DNA of 64,000 nt from Methylomonas koyamae. Lineage in GTDB: Bacteria > Pseudomonadota > Gammaproteobacteria > Methylococcales > Methylomonadaceae. The stretch lies in assembly GCF_019669905.1 (NCBI RefSeq), contig NZ_AP019777.1, positions 2,976,001 through 3,040,000 on the forward strand, in the 5' to 3' direction. Of the stretch, positions 1 to 9,017 are shown piece after piece (the first letter of the stretch is position 1; each line of letters opens with the position of its first letter). The position numbers were made by a program, and so were the translations under genes. Below the pieces are notes generated by a model, which saw only the letters and a program-made list of their open reading frames with translations, searched no databases and had not been told where the DNA came from.

Positions 1-999
1 TTCCACCGCGAACAAATTCGGCACCCACACCGAACCTTTGCGGCAACACTTGCCCAAGTCGTTGCGCAGCAAATCGACGATCATGACGTTTTCCGCCCTA
101 TCCTTGGCGCTGGCCACCAAATCCTCGATCTGAGCCTGGTCCTGTTCCGGATCGGCCCGGCGCGGGCGGGTACCTTTGATCGGTTTGGTCTCGACCGCAC
201 CGCCGGTCACTTTCAAAAATCGTTCGGGCGACGAACTCAATACCTGTACGTCCGGCAGATTTAGATAGGCGCTGAACGGAGCGGCATTGATCCGCCGCAA
301 CACCGCGTATGCTTGCCAGGGGTCGCCGGCGCAGGCACTGCTGAAACGCTGCGTCAGATTGATCTGGTAACAATCGCCTTCTTTTAAATAATTTTTGATT
401 TTGCCGAATGCCGCCGCGTATCGGTGCTTGTCCATGTTGGCGGCCGGCGCCTGCAACACTCGAAAAGCTTCGGCCGGCGCCGGCGGCGCTAGTTGACTGA
501 ATTCGGCAACCAGGCGCTGCTGCAACGCATCCGCCAGATCGTATCCGACCAGCCAGCTTTGTTGTTGCTGATGATCGACCACCACGGCCCAGCGGTAAAT
601 GCCGACGGCCATTTCGGCGATTTGCTCGGCATCTTCGGCAATGGCCGGCAATTTTTCGATGCGCCGCGCCAGATCGTAGCCGAAATAGCCGATCGCACCG
701 CCGCAAAACGGCAAGCCGTCGATGGCCGGCAAGCTTGCGCCCAAGTGTTGCTTCAACAATTCGAACGGATCGGCGCCGCTCTCGACGACCCGGCCGTCGC
801 GCTCGATCCGGGTGGTATTGCCGTAGGTTTGCAAGGTGGCAACCGGCGCGTAAGCCAGAATATCGTAACGGTCCTGGCGGCTATGGGGTTGCGCGCTATC
901 CAGGAACACCGCCCACGGCAGATGGGCAATCGGAGCGAATAATTGCGCGCTGTCCGGAAAATAGGGCAGCGGATGTTTAGTGGGTTTGGCTAGAAGCAT
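1..999 (-). CDS. pabB: Aminodeoxychorismate synthase component I (3' end outside window)
   Basis: Cytoplasmic chorismate-binding enzyme that, with a glutamine amidotransferase (PabA), makes 4-amino-4-deoxychorismate, precursor of p-aminobenzoate. The minus-strand frame is open from an ATG at 999 to the window edge, giving 333 residues. The N-terminal anthranilate-synthase-like domain is followed by the chorismate-binding domain with the motif PIKGTRPR. The lysine in this motif is typical of PabB, whereas TrpE has alanine there. The motif DLLRNDLGK near the window edge is also conserved in the family. It lies 76 bp downstream of the MfnF-like gene on the same strand, at the end of a methanopterin gene cluster. 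H4MPT is built on p-aminobenzoate, so supply for that cofactor as well as folate is a reasonable inference. The C-terminus is not visible. Confidence 0.93.
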   Translation of the reverse strand, partial: MLLAKPTKHPLPYFPDSAQLFAPIAHLPWAVFLDSAQPHSRQDRYDILAYAPVATLQTYGNTTRIERDGRVVESGADPFELLKQHLGASLPAIDGLPFCGGAIGYFGYDLARRIEKLPAIAEDAEQIAEMAVGIYRWAVVVDHQQQQSWLVGYDLADALQQRLVAEFSQLAPPAPAEAFRVLQAPAANMDKHRYAAAFGKIKNYLKEGDCYQINLTQRFSSACAGDPWQAYAVLRRINAAPFSAYLNLPDVQVLSSSPERFLKVTGGAVETKPIKGTRPRRADPEQDQAQIEDLVASAKDRAENVMIVDLLRNDLGKCCRKGSVWVPNLFAVE

Positions 1000-1075
1000 T
1001 AAACGGGGATGCAGGGCCGGCTTGGCCGGCAAGGACGTGATTGAACACCGTCAGATTTTATACCAGCCGCCGGCT

Positions 1076-2134
1076 TTAACCAAACCGGCCGGCCAGATAG
1101 GCCACTGCGGCGGCCGGCGCACAATCGCCGGCATCGATCTGGCCGCCCCCGCCTGCCGTAGGCAGTAAATCGGCGAAATCCCGGTAAATCAAGCCTAACT
1201 CGGCGGCGATCTGTTTGACCAGGAAGCGGCCGACACCGGCACCAAGCATGATGCAGCATTGCGGCCGCGCCGCCGCTTGCAGCCGCCTTCGGCAAGCCTC
1301 GACAAGTTGTTGCTGCTGGCATTGTTTAAGGTGGGCAGCAAATGCCAGCCACAGCGGCCAATCGGCAGCGTCGAATTCGTAACCGGTCAAACGCGACAAA
1401 CGCCGGGCGCTGGCAAGCGCCGTTTTTTCCGCACCGTCGGCGGTATCGGCCTGATCGTGGGCGTCGTTCAAGTCGCCGGTCAGCCGATAGACATCGGCCG
1501 TTGTGGCGAACAGTTCGGCCATTAAACCCATGTTCCGGCCATTGAACTCGGCCTGTTGAGCAATCGCCATTACCGGCGTTCTGACCACGCCGGTATAGAC
1601 CAGCTCACCGGACACCAGGCGCTGGTAATCGGTATAGCCTGCTACGCGGGGCTGGGATTGTTCGATCAACAATAAATCGGTCGTGGTGCTGCCGATATCG
1701 ACGAACAACGCATCCGGTATGTGTTGGGCCGCCAGCATCACGCTGGCCAACCAATTGGCGGAGGCGATGTCCATACAATCCGCCGCAGCCACCCGCCCGG
1801 CCGCCAAAAAACCGCGCAAACCGGCGAAGACATCGATCCGGTCCGCACCGTAATGGCGACACATCGCGTCGATAATCGCCGCGACGCCCTGCTCCCGGCT
1901 GGTAAAACAATCGACCAGTTCGCCGGTCATGGTCAACGCATGCCGGCAGGCGCTCAAATCCAGGTTGGCGGTTAGTTCGGCTATCGCGCGATGCAAGTAA
2001 TCGATGCCCTTCCACAGCGGGCAAGCCGCCTGACCGACGCTGACGATGTCGCCGGCGGCATTCAATAGCGCCAGCTTCAGGTGGGCGCCGCCGACATCCC
2101 AACCGGCAATCCGATAAGCTGCCGTGTGCTTCAT
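1076..2134 (-). CDS. H4MPT-linked C1 pathway protein, MfnF-like (hydantoinase/oxoprolinase fold)
   Basis: A 352-residue protein of the ASKHA-fold family that accompanies methanopterin genes in methylotrophs. The archaeal relative MfnF joins the aminomethylfuran diphosphate unit to gamma-glutamyl-tyramine during methanofuran synthesis. Visible are the N-terminal AGWDVGGAHLKLALL nucleotide-binding strand, the DIGSTTTDLLLIE phosphate loop near residue 140, and a C-terminal LGAGVGRFL segment. The start ATG at 2134 overlaps the TGA of the upstream ATP-grasp gene as ATGA, so the two are translationally coupled. A longer open frame upstream is not protein-like. Role in methylofuran assembly is inferred from family and neighbours; the bacterial substrate may contain tyrosine rather than tyramine. 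Confidence 0.85.
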   Translation of the reverse strand: MKHTAAYRIAGWDVGGAHLKLALLNAAGDIVSVGQAACPLWKGIDYLHRAIAELTANLDLSACRHALTMTGELVDCFTSREQGVAAIIDAMCRHYGADRIDVFAGLRGFLAAGRVAAADCMDIASANWLASVMLAAQHIPDALFVDIGSTTTDLLLIEQSQPRVAGYTDYQRLVSGELVYTGVVRTPVMAIAQQAEFNGRNMGLMAELFATTADVYRLTGDLNDAHDQADTADGAEKTALASARRLSRLTGYEFDAADWPLWLAFAAHLKQCQQQQLVEACRRRLQAAARPQCCIMLGAGVGRFLVKQIAAELGLIYRDFADLLPTAGGGGQIDAGDCAPAAAVAYLAGRFG

Positions 2135-3123
2135 ATGGTTACCTCCACGCATTGTTGCCGGGTCGGAACCGCTATCGGCTCGCCCTGCCTGAGCCGTAAC
2201 ACCTGCTCGGCGACATTGATGCCGGTGGCCTGGCCGATGCCGACATAGGAGCTGGTCAGGCGCGGATTGATTTCCAGCACCAACGCGGCAGATTCGCCGG
2301 TTTCGATTAGATCGATACCGGCATAGCCCCATAAGCCCGGCAAGGCCTCAGCAATCCGGCCGACCAGATGGCGATAATCGGCTTCGCGCTGTTGGTGAAT
2401 GTTGACCAAGCATCCGTGCAAACTGAATCGCTGCCCCGCCAAAACGATTTGTTGCTGATTACAGGTCAAGAAATAACCCTTGCCGTTTTTGAATAAGGCC
2501 GACAGGCTGATCGCTCGGCCCGCCACGAACGGCTGGACCACATAGTGTTCCGGCTGATGCAAATCCGCAACCGCGGCCGGCAAAGCGTCCGCTGCCACTA
2601 CCCGCGTATCCTGGCAACCGGCGCCATCCCGGATTTTTACCACCGTCCTCCCAGGAAAATCCGGGCATTTCTCGGCCGGATAGGTCTCCACCGCCGGGAT
2701 CGCGTGGGAGGTAAGATGGCGGTAGGTCGCCAACTTGTCGCCGCACAGCGCCAGCGTCGCCGCGTCCGATAACAAGGTTTCGATACCGGCGGCGTGCGCC
2801 ATTTGCGCCAACCGGCTCAAGATGCCACCGGTTTCCGGGGCGATCGGCCAAAACAGGTCGGTTTCTGCCAACAGTTCCGGCAGCAGAGCCATGATATCCT
2901 GGCCGGCGCCGATTCGGACCAACTCGGCATGCTCCGAATCGATAGCTAAATCGCAGCGTTGGTCCAAGAGGACCCGTAACCGCAGTTGCGGAATCCGCTT
3001 CAGTTCGCCCAACAAAGCCTGTAACATCATCCGGCCTTCGGCCAGCAAGGATGCAGGTAAAGCCTCGCCGGCCATACCGCCGCCGCTTATATATTCGAAT
3101 ACCAGAATGGTCAGTTGTTTCAC
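2131..3123 (-). CDS. ATP-grasp ligase, MfnD-like (tyramine/tyrosine-glutamate ligase type)
   Basis: A 330-residue ATP-grasp enzyme. It starts with the family hallmark ILVFEYISGGG and ends with the metal-binding ATP-grasp strand LVLEINPRLTSSYVGIG. By family, such proteins next to MfnF-type genes ligate glutamate to the amine that becomes part of methanofuran (MfnD). By gene order it corresponds to the ATP-grasp gene often called orf17 downstream of fae in methylotrophs. The start codon is GTG (3123-3121), preceded by GGAG seven bases upstream. Its stop overlaps the next gene. The start lies only 11 bp from the ATG of the divergent HisA-like gene, so its promoter must lie inside that coding region. 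Substrate is inferred. Confidence 0.8.
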   Translation of the reverse strand: MKQLTILVFEYISGGGMAGEALPASLLAEGRMMLQALLGELKRIPQLRLRVLLDQRCDLAIDSEHAELVRIGAGQDIMALLPELLAETDLFWPIAPETGGILSRLAQMAHAAGIETLLSDAATLALCGDKLATYRHLTSHAIPAVETYPAEKCPDFPGRTVVKIRDGAGCQDTRVVAADALPAAVADLHQPEHYVVQPFVAGRAISLSALFKNGKGYFLTCNQQQIVLAGQRFSLHGCLVNIHQQREADYRHLVGRIAEALPGLWGYAGIDLIETGESAALVLEINPRLTSSYVGIGQATGINVAEQVLRLRQGEPIAVPTRQQCVEVTI

Positions 3124-3134
3124 CCGCTCACTCC

Positions 3135-3815
3135 ATGCAAATTATTCCAGTCATTGATTTAAAGGACGGCCGGGTGGTTCACGCCAGCGGCGGGGACCGC
3201 AGCCGTTACCTGCCGATAGACCTGAACTCCCGCATCGTTAGCGACAGTTCGATCGAAGCGGTGGTTACCGCCTTGTTGGCGTTGCATCCGTTTTCGGCGT
3301 TTTACATCGCCGATTTGAATGCGATCGAGCGCGACGGCAGCCACCGGCATATCATCGAACCGTTAGTCCGCCGCTATCCGGCCCTCGATTTTTGGGTCGA
3401 TAGCGGGTTGGGCTACCCGAACTCGAGCCGGGATCAGCCGGATAATCTGAAGACGGTTATCGGCACCGAGACCGGTTCAGAACCATACGATTTAAGCGAT
3501 TCGGCGGCGATACTATCGCTGGATTTTAAAAACAATCGGGCTTTAGGTAATCCGGCTTGGCTGGAACTGCCGCAATACTGGCCGGATACCGTCATCGCCA
3601 TGACGCTGGACATGGTTGGTGCCGGCCGCGGCCCGGACTTCGCCGGGCTCGATTCGCTTCGCGGTCGCAGTCCGCATACCCGGTGGATCGCCGCCGGCGG
3701 CGTGCGCAACATCGCCGATTTGCAGCGACTGGCAACCGCCGGCCTGTCCGGCGTGTTGGTAGCCAGCGCCTTGCACAACGGCAACATCGGCGCATCGGAG
3801 TTAAGCAAATTTTAG
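3135..3815 (+). CDS. HisA/HisF-like TIM-barrel protein of the C1-cofactor cluster
   Basis: A 226-residue protein resembling phosphoribosyl-isomerase barrels. It begins MQIIPVIDLKDGRVVHA, exactly like HisA, contains FYIADLNAIERDGSH in the second beta-alpha unit, and ends with RWIAAGGVRNIADL and GVLVASALHNG, which resemble the phosphate-binding loops of HisA. It is shorter than HisA (about 245 residues). HisA-like proteins recur in methanopterin gene clusters of methylotrophs and methanogens without an agreed function, so I do not call it histidine biosynthesis. ATG 3135 is chosen by homology although no Shine-Dalgarno precedes it; upstream in-frame codons lie antisense to the MfnD-like gene. 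It is the only plus-strand gene in the cluster. Confidence 0.8.
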   Translation: MQIIPVIDLKDGRVVHASGGDRSRYLPIDLNSRIVSDSSIEAVVTALLALHPFSAFYIADLNAIERDGSHRHIIEPLVRRYPALDFWVDSGLGYPNSSRDQPDNLKTVIGTETGSEPYDLSDSAAILSLDFKNNRALGNPAWLELPQYWPDTVIAMTLDMVGAGRGPDFAGLDSLRGRSPHTRWIAAGGVRNIADLQRLATAGLSGVLVASALHNGNIGASELSKF

Positions 3816-3820
3816 GCAAA

Positions 3821-3848
3821 AAAATACCCCGGCTAGCCGGGGTATTTT
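3821..3848. terminator. Bidirectional rho-independent terminator
   Basis: A perfect 28-bp palindrome with a GC-rich core (CCCCGGCTAGCCGGGG) flanked by AAAATA and TATTTT. It lies between the convergent HisA-like gene and fae, so it can end transcripts from both sides. Confidence 0.9.
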
Positions 3849-3871
3849 GTACAGCCTTCGATACTAAAAAA

Positions 3872-4387
3872 TTAAACTTTGTTAGCAGCGAACGGGTGTT
3901 TAGCGTCTTTTCTGGCAGCCAATACTTCTTTAGCAGTTGGAGTGCCGGCTACAGCGCGAGCGATAGCTTCTTTGGTTGCTTTGTAGTTGAATTCTTCGAT
4001 TTTCGCGTCGTCTTCAGCCAACCAGTGGATGAAAACACCCACGGAAACGAACAAGTCGTCAGCTTCGTCGGCAGGAATGGTGCCGTCTTCAACGGAATCA
4101 GCAACTGCTTGAGCAACAGCGCGTTGCGCTGGTCCGAACATTTGAACGGCTTGTTTTGAACCTTTGATGGTTACTTTGTTGAACAGAATGGTAGCCGGTT
4201 TAACCAACAGGTTAGGTGCAACCACAGCCAACAGAGTAGAGAAACCGTCTTTGTTGTTGGTCAAAGCATTTGCAAACGCGGTTTCCGCCGCTGAACCACG
4301 TGGGCCCAAGATCAGGTCGATATGGGCAATTTCGTTGCCGTCACCAACCAAAGATTCGCCTACGCGCATGTTTGTAATTTTTGCCAT
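3872..4387 (-). CDS. fae: Formaldehyde-activating enzyme (5,6,7,8-tetrahydromethanopterin hydro-lyase)
   Basis: Condenses formaldehyde with H4MPT to methylene-H4MPT, the entry step of the dissimilatory formaldehyde pathway, in the cytoplasm. The 171-residue product matches Fae length. Visible are [19 protein letters not shown] with the conserved catalytic histidine (His22 here), [15 protein letters not shown], and [18 protein letters not shown]. The ATG at 4387 has AGGGGA about ten bases upstream; sixteen further in-frame codons upstream are not Fae-like. Its codon use is biased towards a small set of codons compared with neighbours, as expected for an abundant enzyme. It is separated by 83 bp from the upstream CitG-like gene and may have its own promoter there. 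Confidence 0.97.
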   Translation of the reverse strand: MAKITNMRVGESLVGDGNEIAHIDLILGPRGSAAETAFANALTNNKDGFSTLLAVVAPNLLVKPATILFNKVTIKGSKQAVQMFGPAQRAVAQAVADSVEDGTIPADEADDLFVSVGVFIHWLAEDDAKIEEFNYKATKEAIARAVAGTPTAKEVLAARKDAKHPFAANKV

Positions 4388-4470
4388 TTTAAATTTATCC
4401 CCTAAAGATAAGATTGAACCAAAAAATAGACACAATAATGTCCCAAAATATAGTTTCTTCGAAGTTCCCT

Positions 4471-5340
4471 CTATAACTCACCGGCCTGTTGTTGGTCGAT
4501 AAGCTGTTCCAGAAGCACCACCAGTACTGTCGCTACAGTCATATCAGCTGTCGTACCCGGATTGATTCTTTGTGCCTTAAAAGCTTTGTCCAGTCCGTAA
4601 AGCACCGGAAAAAGCTCTTCAGGCTCAATGGTGAGCTGCATCGCACTATCGAGCGATTCCATCTCCACCCTGATCCACTCTGAATACCGCTTTCCATACT
4701 TCCGTTCGATATGGCTATCGGAGTAGCGGGCCAACATCGCAGCAAAAACCGCTAGCGCCGCCCAACCAGAATCGCCAGACAAAACGAAAGCACGATTATA
4801 TCGTAAAACTGCAAAATCAAAAATGTCTTTAAAATGGTTAGCGTATTGCAAGGCAATCCGGTCTTTGTCCGCGGCAAAACGCATCGCTTCGGTTAAAGTG
4901 ACCGCGGCTTTTTGCTGAACGTCGTGTTGCTCGGACTCGCCGAGCCCGGCCGGCGCGGCCAAAACGATGGCCTCAAATACCCATTCGGCATCCCGCTGGG
5001 TAGTGGCCTCCAAAACCCGATCGAGCGCCTGACGCCAGGACTCGCCCGGCCGCGCGTTCGCTGCGGCGTGAAGCAACGGTGCGCACAGCAGCACGATGCC
5101 GAGATTGGTATTGCACCCGACGGCTTCTCTAGTCGCTTTGACGGCGTAATAAATTTTTTCGCCCAAACCGAATTCGGGATCAGTAATGGGTTCGCTGCTG
5201 ACCTGCGCACTGAGCCGGAAATCCTCGACCGTCATGTCGTGGGCCGGACTGTAAATACTGACATTGCCCGGTTTGAATGCCTGCAATTCGATTTCGCAGG
5301 CTTGGCGATAAGCCTCGATCAACTGCTGCCGCTTCAGCAT
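4471..5340 (-). CDS. CitG/MdcB-like triphosphoribosyl-dephospho-CoA synthase family protein
   Basis: A 289-residue all-helical protein of the CitG family. CitG makes the prosthetic group precursor of citrate lyase from ATP and dephospho-CoA, but no citrate or malonate lyase genes are present here. Family motifs include [16 protein letters not shown] at residues 22-37, [17 protein letters not shown] and a C-terminal [13 protein letters not shown]. Members of this family sit beside fae in H4MPT clusters of methylotrophs (orf7 by gene order), where a cofactor-assembly role is assumed but not known to me. Its ATG overlaps the end of the RimK-like gene by seven bases (ATGCTGA), indicating translational coupling. 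Confidence 0.85.
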   Translation of the reverse strand: MLKRQQLIEAYRQACEIELQAFKPGNVSIYSPAHDMTVEDFRLSAQVSSEPITDPEFGLGEKIYYAVKATREAVGCNTNLGIVLLCAPLLHAAANARPGESWRQALDRVLEATTQRDAEWVFEAIVLAAPAGLGESEQHDVQQKAAVTLTEAMRFAADKDRIALQYANHFKDIFDFAVLRYNRAFVLSGDSGWAALAVFAAMLARYSDSHIERKYGKRYSEWIRVEMESLDSAMQLTIEPEELFPVLYGLDKAFKAQRINPGTTADMTVATVLVVLLEQLIDQQQAGEL

Positions 5341-6230
5341 AACTCGCCCAAATAACGCTGCAATAGGTCGGCCACCAACCACTGAGCGACATTGGCCTGG
5401 CAAACCCCTTGCAAGCCCTTCCAAGCCGGAACGCTGTTGACTTCGATGATTCGGTAATTGCCATGCCGATCTTTGATCAAATCGACGCCAGCATAGTCCA
5501 TGCGCAAGGCGTCGGCGGCCGCCACGGCCAACTCGACCAATTCGGCCTCCATGGCGATGGCCTCGCAACTGGCGCCGCGGGCGACGTTGTTCAGCCAGGA
5601 AATCCCGCGCCGCCGCATCGCAGCGACCGCCTTGCCGTTCACGACGAATACCCGAACGTCGGAATAGCCGTCGCCGTCGCACTCGATAAAGCGTTGCAGA
5701 TAGTAAATGCCGCGGCTGCCGGTCAGCCATAACAAATCGGTGGATTTTTCGATACGGCGAATGCCTTCGCCTTGCGAGCCGAACAACGGCTTGCTGATCA
5801 AATAATTGCCCTGCTGCAACTCGCATTCGGCAATTGCCAAAGCTTGCTCGCGGTCTCGTAACACCCAGGTTGCAGCCGTCGGTAAACCGGCCCGCTGCAA
5901 CAAGAAACTGGTCATACCTTTGTCGACGCTACGCTCGATAGCGCCGGCGTCGTTGTATACCGGTACACCGAGCAGTTTCAGCGCGTGCAGTATATCCAGA
6001 TAAAACACCACTTCTTCCAGCGATCCGCCCGGCACGCCGCGAACAAAAGCCGCGGCCGGCAAACGATCCTCGAAACCGGGAACCAATACCGGCAGATCGT
6101 AATTATCCAGTTGTAAGCGGCAACCGGTCAGCGAAGCGTATTCGGCTGTGAAACCGCGCTCGGCAAAAGCCAAGCACAACTGCTTGCCGTGCCAGCCCGG
6201 GTCGTCGGTAAATATTACAATTCGGCGCAA
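5334..6230 (-). CDS. RimK-like ATP-grasp ligase of the H4MPT cluster
   Basis: A 298-residue ATP-grasp protein similar to RimK/MptN-type glutamate ligases. It shows the lysine strand YLISKPLFGSQGEGIRRIE, then DVRVFVVNGKAVAAMRRRG and IIEVNSVPAWKGLQGV, the metal-binding end of the fold. It corresponds by order to orf5 after mch in methylotrophs. A role in adding glutamate residues to H4MPT or methylofuran is inferred. The first possible start in the frame is TTG at 6230, because a stop lies seven codons upstream; no clear ribosome-binding site precedes it. It is 82 bp downstream of mch and overlaps the CitG-like gene. Confidence 0.85.
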   Translation of the reverse strand: MRRIVIFTDDPGWHGKQLCLAFAERGFTAEYASLTGCRLQLDNYDLPVLVPGFEDRLPAAAFVRGVPGGSLEEVVFYLDILHALKLLGVPVYNDAGAIERSVDKGMTSFLLQRAGLPTAATWVLRDREQALAIAECELQQGNYLISKPLFGSQGEGIRRIEKSTDLLWLTGSRGIYYLQRFIECDGDGYSDVRVFVVNGKAVAAMRRRGISWLNNVARGASCEAIAMEAELVELAVAAADALRMDYAGVDLIKDRHGNYRIIEVNSVPAWKGLQGVCQANVAQWLVADLLQRYLGELC

Positions 6231-6312
6231 TGGAAAATAAGCAAAAAATTAGCGGCGCGGCGGCGGGTTTTGCCAAGCAATACCCGCCGCCGCGAGGGAA
6301 AGTCGAAGACGT

Positions 6313-7296
6313 TTAGGCGCCGAACGATTGATTCAGCAATGCATTGTCCAGCTTGCCGGCCCGAAAACTTTTTCCGGATTCGACGGCAGTGACGATGACC
6401 ACGGCCGGGCTGAACAGCATCGCATCGATTTTGAAGAAATCGTATTCGTAAGCTTTGAAGATATCGGCAAACGGCTTGCCGTAGTCTTTGGAAGTTGAAC
6501 TCGGCAATTCCTTGGCCAGTTTCTCGGCGGCCGCGTCGTCGCCTTTGACGAACAAATGCACCTGCCCGGCAAACAAAATCGCATCGTTGGTCCGGCCCAT
6601 CGCCTTGACGAAATTGGGATGCGGCGGACAAATCGGCGCGCTGCCGGAACCGTCGACGATGTTTTCCAACGGAAAATGCAAGGCGTGCGCTTTATGCATC
6701 GCCACTTCCAAAACCCGTCCCACTACTTGCACGCCGCCGGCCAAACTGCTGGTCGGCGTAACGATGATGGTCAGCTTATCCGGGGCCACGCCGCAAGCAG
6801 CCGCGACTTTCTCGACGATTTCCACCGGCGGCACGGCATCGTTCTCGATGACCAACACGGTCCGTTCCGCACTATCGCGGTACTCTAACTCTTTGTACAA
6901 CTCTTCCACCGGCTCAACGGCACCGTCCTTAAGCTTGGTCGCCATCGCTCGCGCCGGGCCGGAACCCAATGCATAATATTTGCCGTGCGACAGGCTCCAG
7001 CCGGCGTATTGACTACCCAGGCAAGATAACACCGGGTTGGTGGCGTGAACATTGATGGTCAGCGGCCAATTCTCGGTGTAAGTACTTTGCGAGATGGTCG
7101 CAGTACCCATGCCGCCCATGCAGATTTCGGTAATGATGCGGCCCGCTTCCAAACCGCCGGGTACTTTAATGCCGGCGTCGATGATGGTACAGCCGTTGTC
7201 GAGTTTCTCGACGCCCAACCTTAATTTGTCAGCGTTATCCAACAGCTCCTGCACCAAGGGCTGTGAAAGTTTGTTGACGCTCGCCTGATATTGCAT
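6313..7296 (-). CDS. mch: Methenyltetrahydromethanopterin cyclohydrolase
   Basis: Hydrolyses methenyl-H4MPT to formyl-H4MPT, the third step of H4MPT-linked formaldehyde oxidation. The 327-residue product has the full Mch length. Typical segments are [27 protein letters not shown] followed by [17 protein letters not shown], the substrate-site stretch [11 protein letters not shown], and [28 protein letters not shown] near residue 220. The ATG at 7296 lies four bases after the stop of the upstream ATP-grasp gene, so both are probably in one transcript running towards the RimK-like and CitG-like genes and fae. Confidence 0.97.
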   Translation of the reverse strand: MQYQASVNKLSQPLVQELLDNADKLRLGVEKLDNGCTIIDAGIKVPGGLEAGRIITEICMGGMGTATISQSTYTENWPLTINVHATNPVLSCLGSQYAGWSLSHGKYYALGSGPARAMATKLKDGAVEPVEELYKELEYRDSAERTVLVIENDAVPPVEIVEKVAAACGVAPDKLTIIVTPTSSLAGGVQVVGRVLEVAMHKAHALHFPLENIVDGSGSAPICPPHPNFVKAMGRTNDAILFAGQVHLFVKGDDAAAEKLAKELPSSTSKDYGKPFADIFKAYEYDFFKIDAMLFSPAVVIVTAVESGKSFRAGKLDNALLNQSFGA

Positions 7297-7300
7297 GAAT

Positions 7301-8401
7301 TTAACAACCTAATTTCAAAAGGGTTTGAACGATGGCCTGCCGTTGCAGCAACTGCTCGGCGACCTGCCGTGAATTTTTTCCGCCGGCAATAATACTGCAT
7401 ATCGGCTGGCCCACGCCAACAATCGAGCCCGCGACCGGCCGATCCACGACCCAATCCGGCCAATCCACGTCCGCATCGATTTCCAGGTTTTTTGCAGCAT
7501 AAACAATCTGATACGCCAACGGCTCGCCGGATACTTTAGTACCGGAAACTTCCGTCCCGCCAAACGCCGCCAAATGCCTTAGCAACAACTCGCGGCCATA
7601 GAGCTGGGCACTGGCCGAAATACGCGGATTGATTTCCAACACATACCCGCCAGTAGCGGCGACCATAAAATCCAGCGTGTTCAGCCCGCGTAGCTGGTAA
7701 GCGGCCGAAAGTTTGTTGACCGCATCGGTAAGTTGGCTGCGGACAGCGGCCGGTAGCTCGGCATGGCTGGCTATGCCGCCGAACAGGAAATGGCCTGCGG
7801 GGCCAGACGCGGCACACCATTGGCGGTTGAATCCGATCACCTCGACTCGATCGACAAACGACATAAATAAAACCGACATTGCTTGGCCGTCGACAAAACG
7901 CTGCCAGTATCCATCGACGCCGGCCCCCGCCCTGTCGCGGCCTATACCCACACCACCTTCGCTGCGGCAGGGCTTGAAAATCCAGCTGTCACCGGGAGAC
8001 GACGCAACAAAGCTTACCGGCGGATGCGCGACGCCTAGTTCTGCCATCAACCTGAAAAAATAGGGCTTATCCTGAACTTTCCGAAAAACCTCCGCTGAAT
8101 TTCCGAAGAGGCGCGAGTGAGATTGCAGATACTGCAGAGTTTCCGGAAAAGCTTCGAGGCCGCTGCCGTACAGAATGCCGTAGACTGTACCGGATTGCCG
8201 AACCGCCAGCAGTGCTGGACTAACATCAGCCCAGTCTAACGATTCGACTTTAAAGACCTGCCTAGCCATCTGCCGGGTGTCGGCATCGGCATAACAATCG
8301 ATTGCCACGACATCGTAGCCGATATCGACACACATCCGCGCCAGCATTCTGGCCGATTTTGCAATAACTAACAAACACTTAGAAAAAACAGGAGTACGCA
8401 T
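7301..8401 (-). CDS. ATP-grasp family protein upstream of mch
   Basis: A 366-residue ATP-grasp protein, the first gene of the mch operon. An N-terminal Rossmann-like part ([19 protein letters not shown]) precedes the ATP-grasp core, with the lysine strand [18 protein letters not shown] at about residues 143-160 and the metal-binding segment [17 protein letters not shown] at about 265-281. ATP-grasp proteins of this kind are found with H4MPT genes in methylotrophs; the ligation they catalyse is not established to my knowledge. The 76 bp between its start and the tRNA-Ser gene on the other strand must contain promoters for both. Product function is left open. Confidence 0.78.
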   Translation of the reverse strand: MRTPVFSKCLLVIAKSARMLARMCVDIGYDVVAIDCYADADTRQMARQVFKVESLDWADVSPALLAVRQSGTVYGILYGSGLEAFPETLQYLQSHSRLFGNSAEVFRKVQDKPYFFRLMAELGVAHPPVSFVASSPGDSWIFKPCRSEGGVGIGRDRAGAGVDGYWQRFVDGQAMSVLFMSFVDRVEVIGFNRQWCAASGPAGHFLFGGIASHAELPAAVRSQLTDAVNKLSAAYQLRGLNTLDFMVAATGGYVLEINPRISASAQLYGRELLLRHLAAFGGTEVSGTKVSGEPLAYQIVYAAKNLEIDADVDWPDWVVDRPVAGSIVGVGQPICSIIAGGKNSRQVAEQLLQRQAIVQTLLKLGC

Positions 8402-8477
8402 ACCTTCAGATCGCCCGAATCAAGCGTAAAAAAATACTAGATTCTGGAAAAACTTTCTGAAATAATGCGCGGCTATT

Positions 8478-8568
8478 GGAGAGCTGGCTGAGCGGTCGAA
8501 AGCGGCGGTCTTGAAAACCGTTGAGGGCTTATACCCCTCCTGGGGTTCGAATCCCTAGCTCTCCGCCA
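8478..8568 (+). tRNA. tRNA-Ser (anticodon UGA)
   Basis: Acceptor arms GGAGAGC and GCTCTCC, discriminator G and an encoded CCA frame a 91-nt class II tRNA with a long variable arm. The anticodon loop reads CTTGAAA (anticodon TGA), and the T loop is GGTTCGAATCC. The 3' end serves as the attachment site of an integrated island. Confidence 0.97.
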
Positions 8569-8569
8569 T
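8551..8569 (+). repeat. Left attachment site (tRNA 3' end)
   Basis: ATCCCTAGCTCTCCGCCAT, the T-arm to CCA end of the tRNA, repeated at 15079 with a single G-to-T difference. Confidence 0.88.
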
Positions 8570-8575
8570 TATTCG

Positions 8576-8630
8576 AAAAGCCCTTATATTCCTTGTTATT
8601 CAACAAGTTGCAGTATAAGGGCTTTCTTAT
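8576..8630 (+). terminator. Terminator after tRNA-Ser, island-borne
   Basis: Arms AAAAGCCCTTATA (8576-8588) and TATAAGGGCTTT (8614-8625) form a stem directly after the tRNA, followed by a T-rich stretch. It differs in sequence from the terminator at 15103, which probably was the original one. Confidence 0.75.
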
Positions 8631-8692
8631 TTTCCCACATACGTTCCCACAAAATCGCCCACACACCACAAACGCAGGGCGAACAAAATACC

Positions 8693-8744
8693 ATAAATTT
8701 CCGCGTGGTCTTCTGAGTATTGATGACCGCAGAAAGTCCCCCAT
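8693..8744 (+). repeat. Imperfect direct repeat, copy 1
   Basis: 52 bp starting ATAAATTT, containing GTGGTCTTCTGA and ending AAAGTCCCCCAT. It matches 13411-13462 at 41 of 52 positions without gaps. The copies flank the interior of the island. No gene is seen between here and 9018. Confidence 0.75.
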
Positions 8745-8885
8745 GGGCCCGCCCGTCAATCCATCCAAAGTCGGGCGACCCGATAACAGCACACCAAATC
8801 GAGTTAAAGCACCAAGCGCGCGGCGTTGTGGCTTGGCGTCTTACAAGGATTGCAAGATGGCCCCGACAGACACGACACACTAAGC

Positions 8886-8945
8886 GTATTCTTTAACGTT
8901 CGTTTTTGACTACGCGAATCGGTACACTCAAAGTGTATTCTTTAA
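8886..8945 (+). promoter_or_regulatory. Repeated 11-mer upstream of the serine recombinase
   Basis: GTATTCTTTAA occurs at 8886-8896 and again at 8935-8945, 49 bp apart, in the region upstream of the recombinase start. The spacing suggests an operator pair or recombination subsites; the binding protein is unknown. The rest of 8745-9017 shows no gene. Confidence 0.4.
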
Positions 8946-9017
8946 TGGGGCATTGACATAGATACATCGTACCGAGATAATCAACCCCGTTTTTAATACA
9001 TAACGGGAGCACCCACC

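Noticed and set aside
3135..3815. hisA of histidine biosynthesis
   Set aside because: Shorter than HisA, lies in an H4MPT cluster and has no other his genes nearby; kept as HisA-like only.
4387..4435. Longer fae start 16 codons upstream
   Set aside because: The extra residues are hydrophobic and not part of Fae; a Shine-Dalgarno precedes the ATG at 4387.
8521..8883. Open frames over the tRNA-Ser end and following spacer
   Set aside because: They run through the tRNA and its terminator and have no family features.
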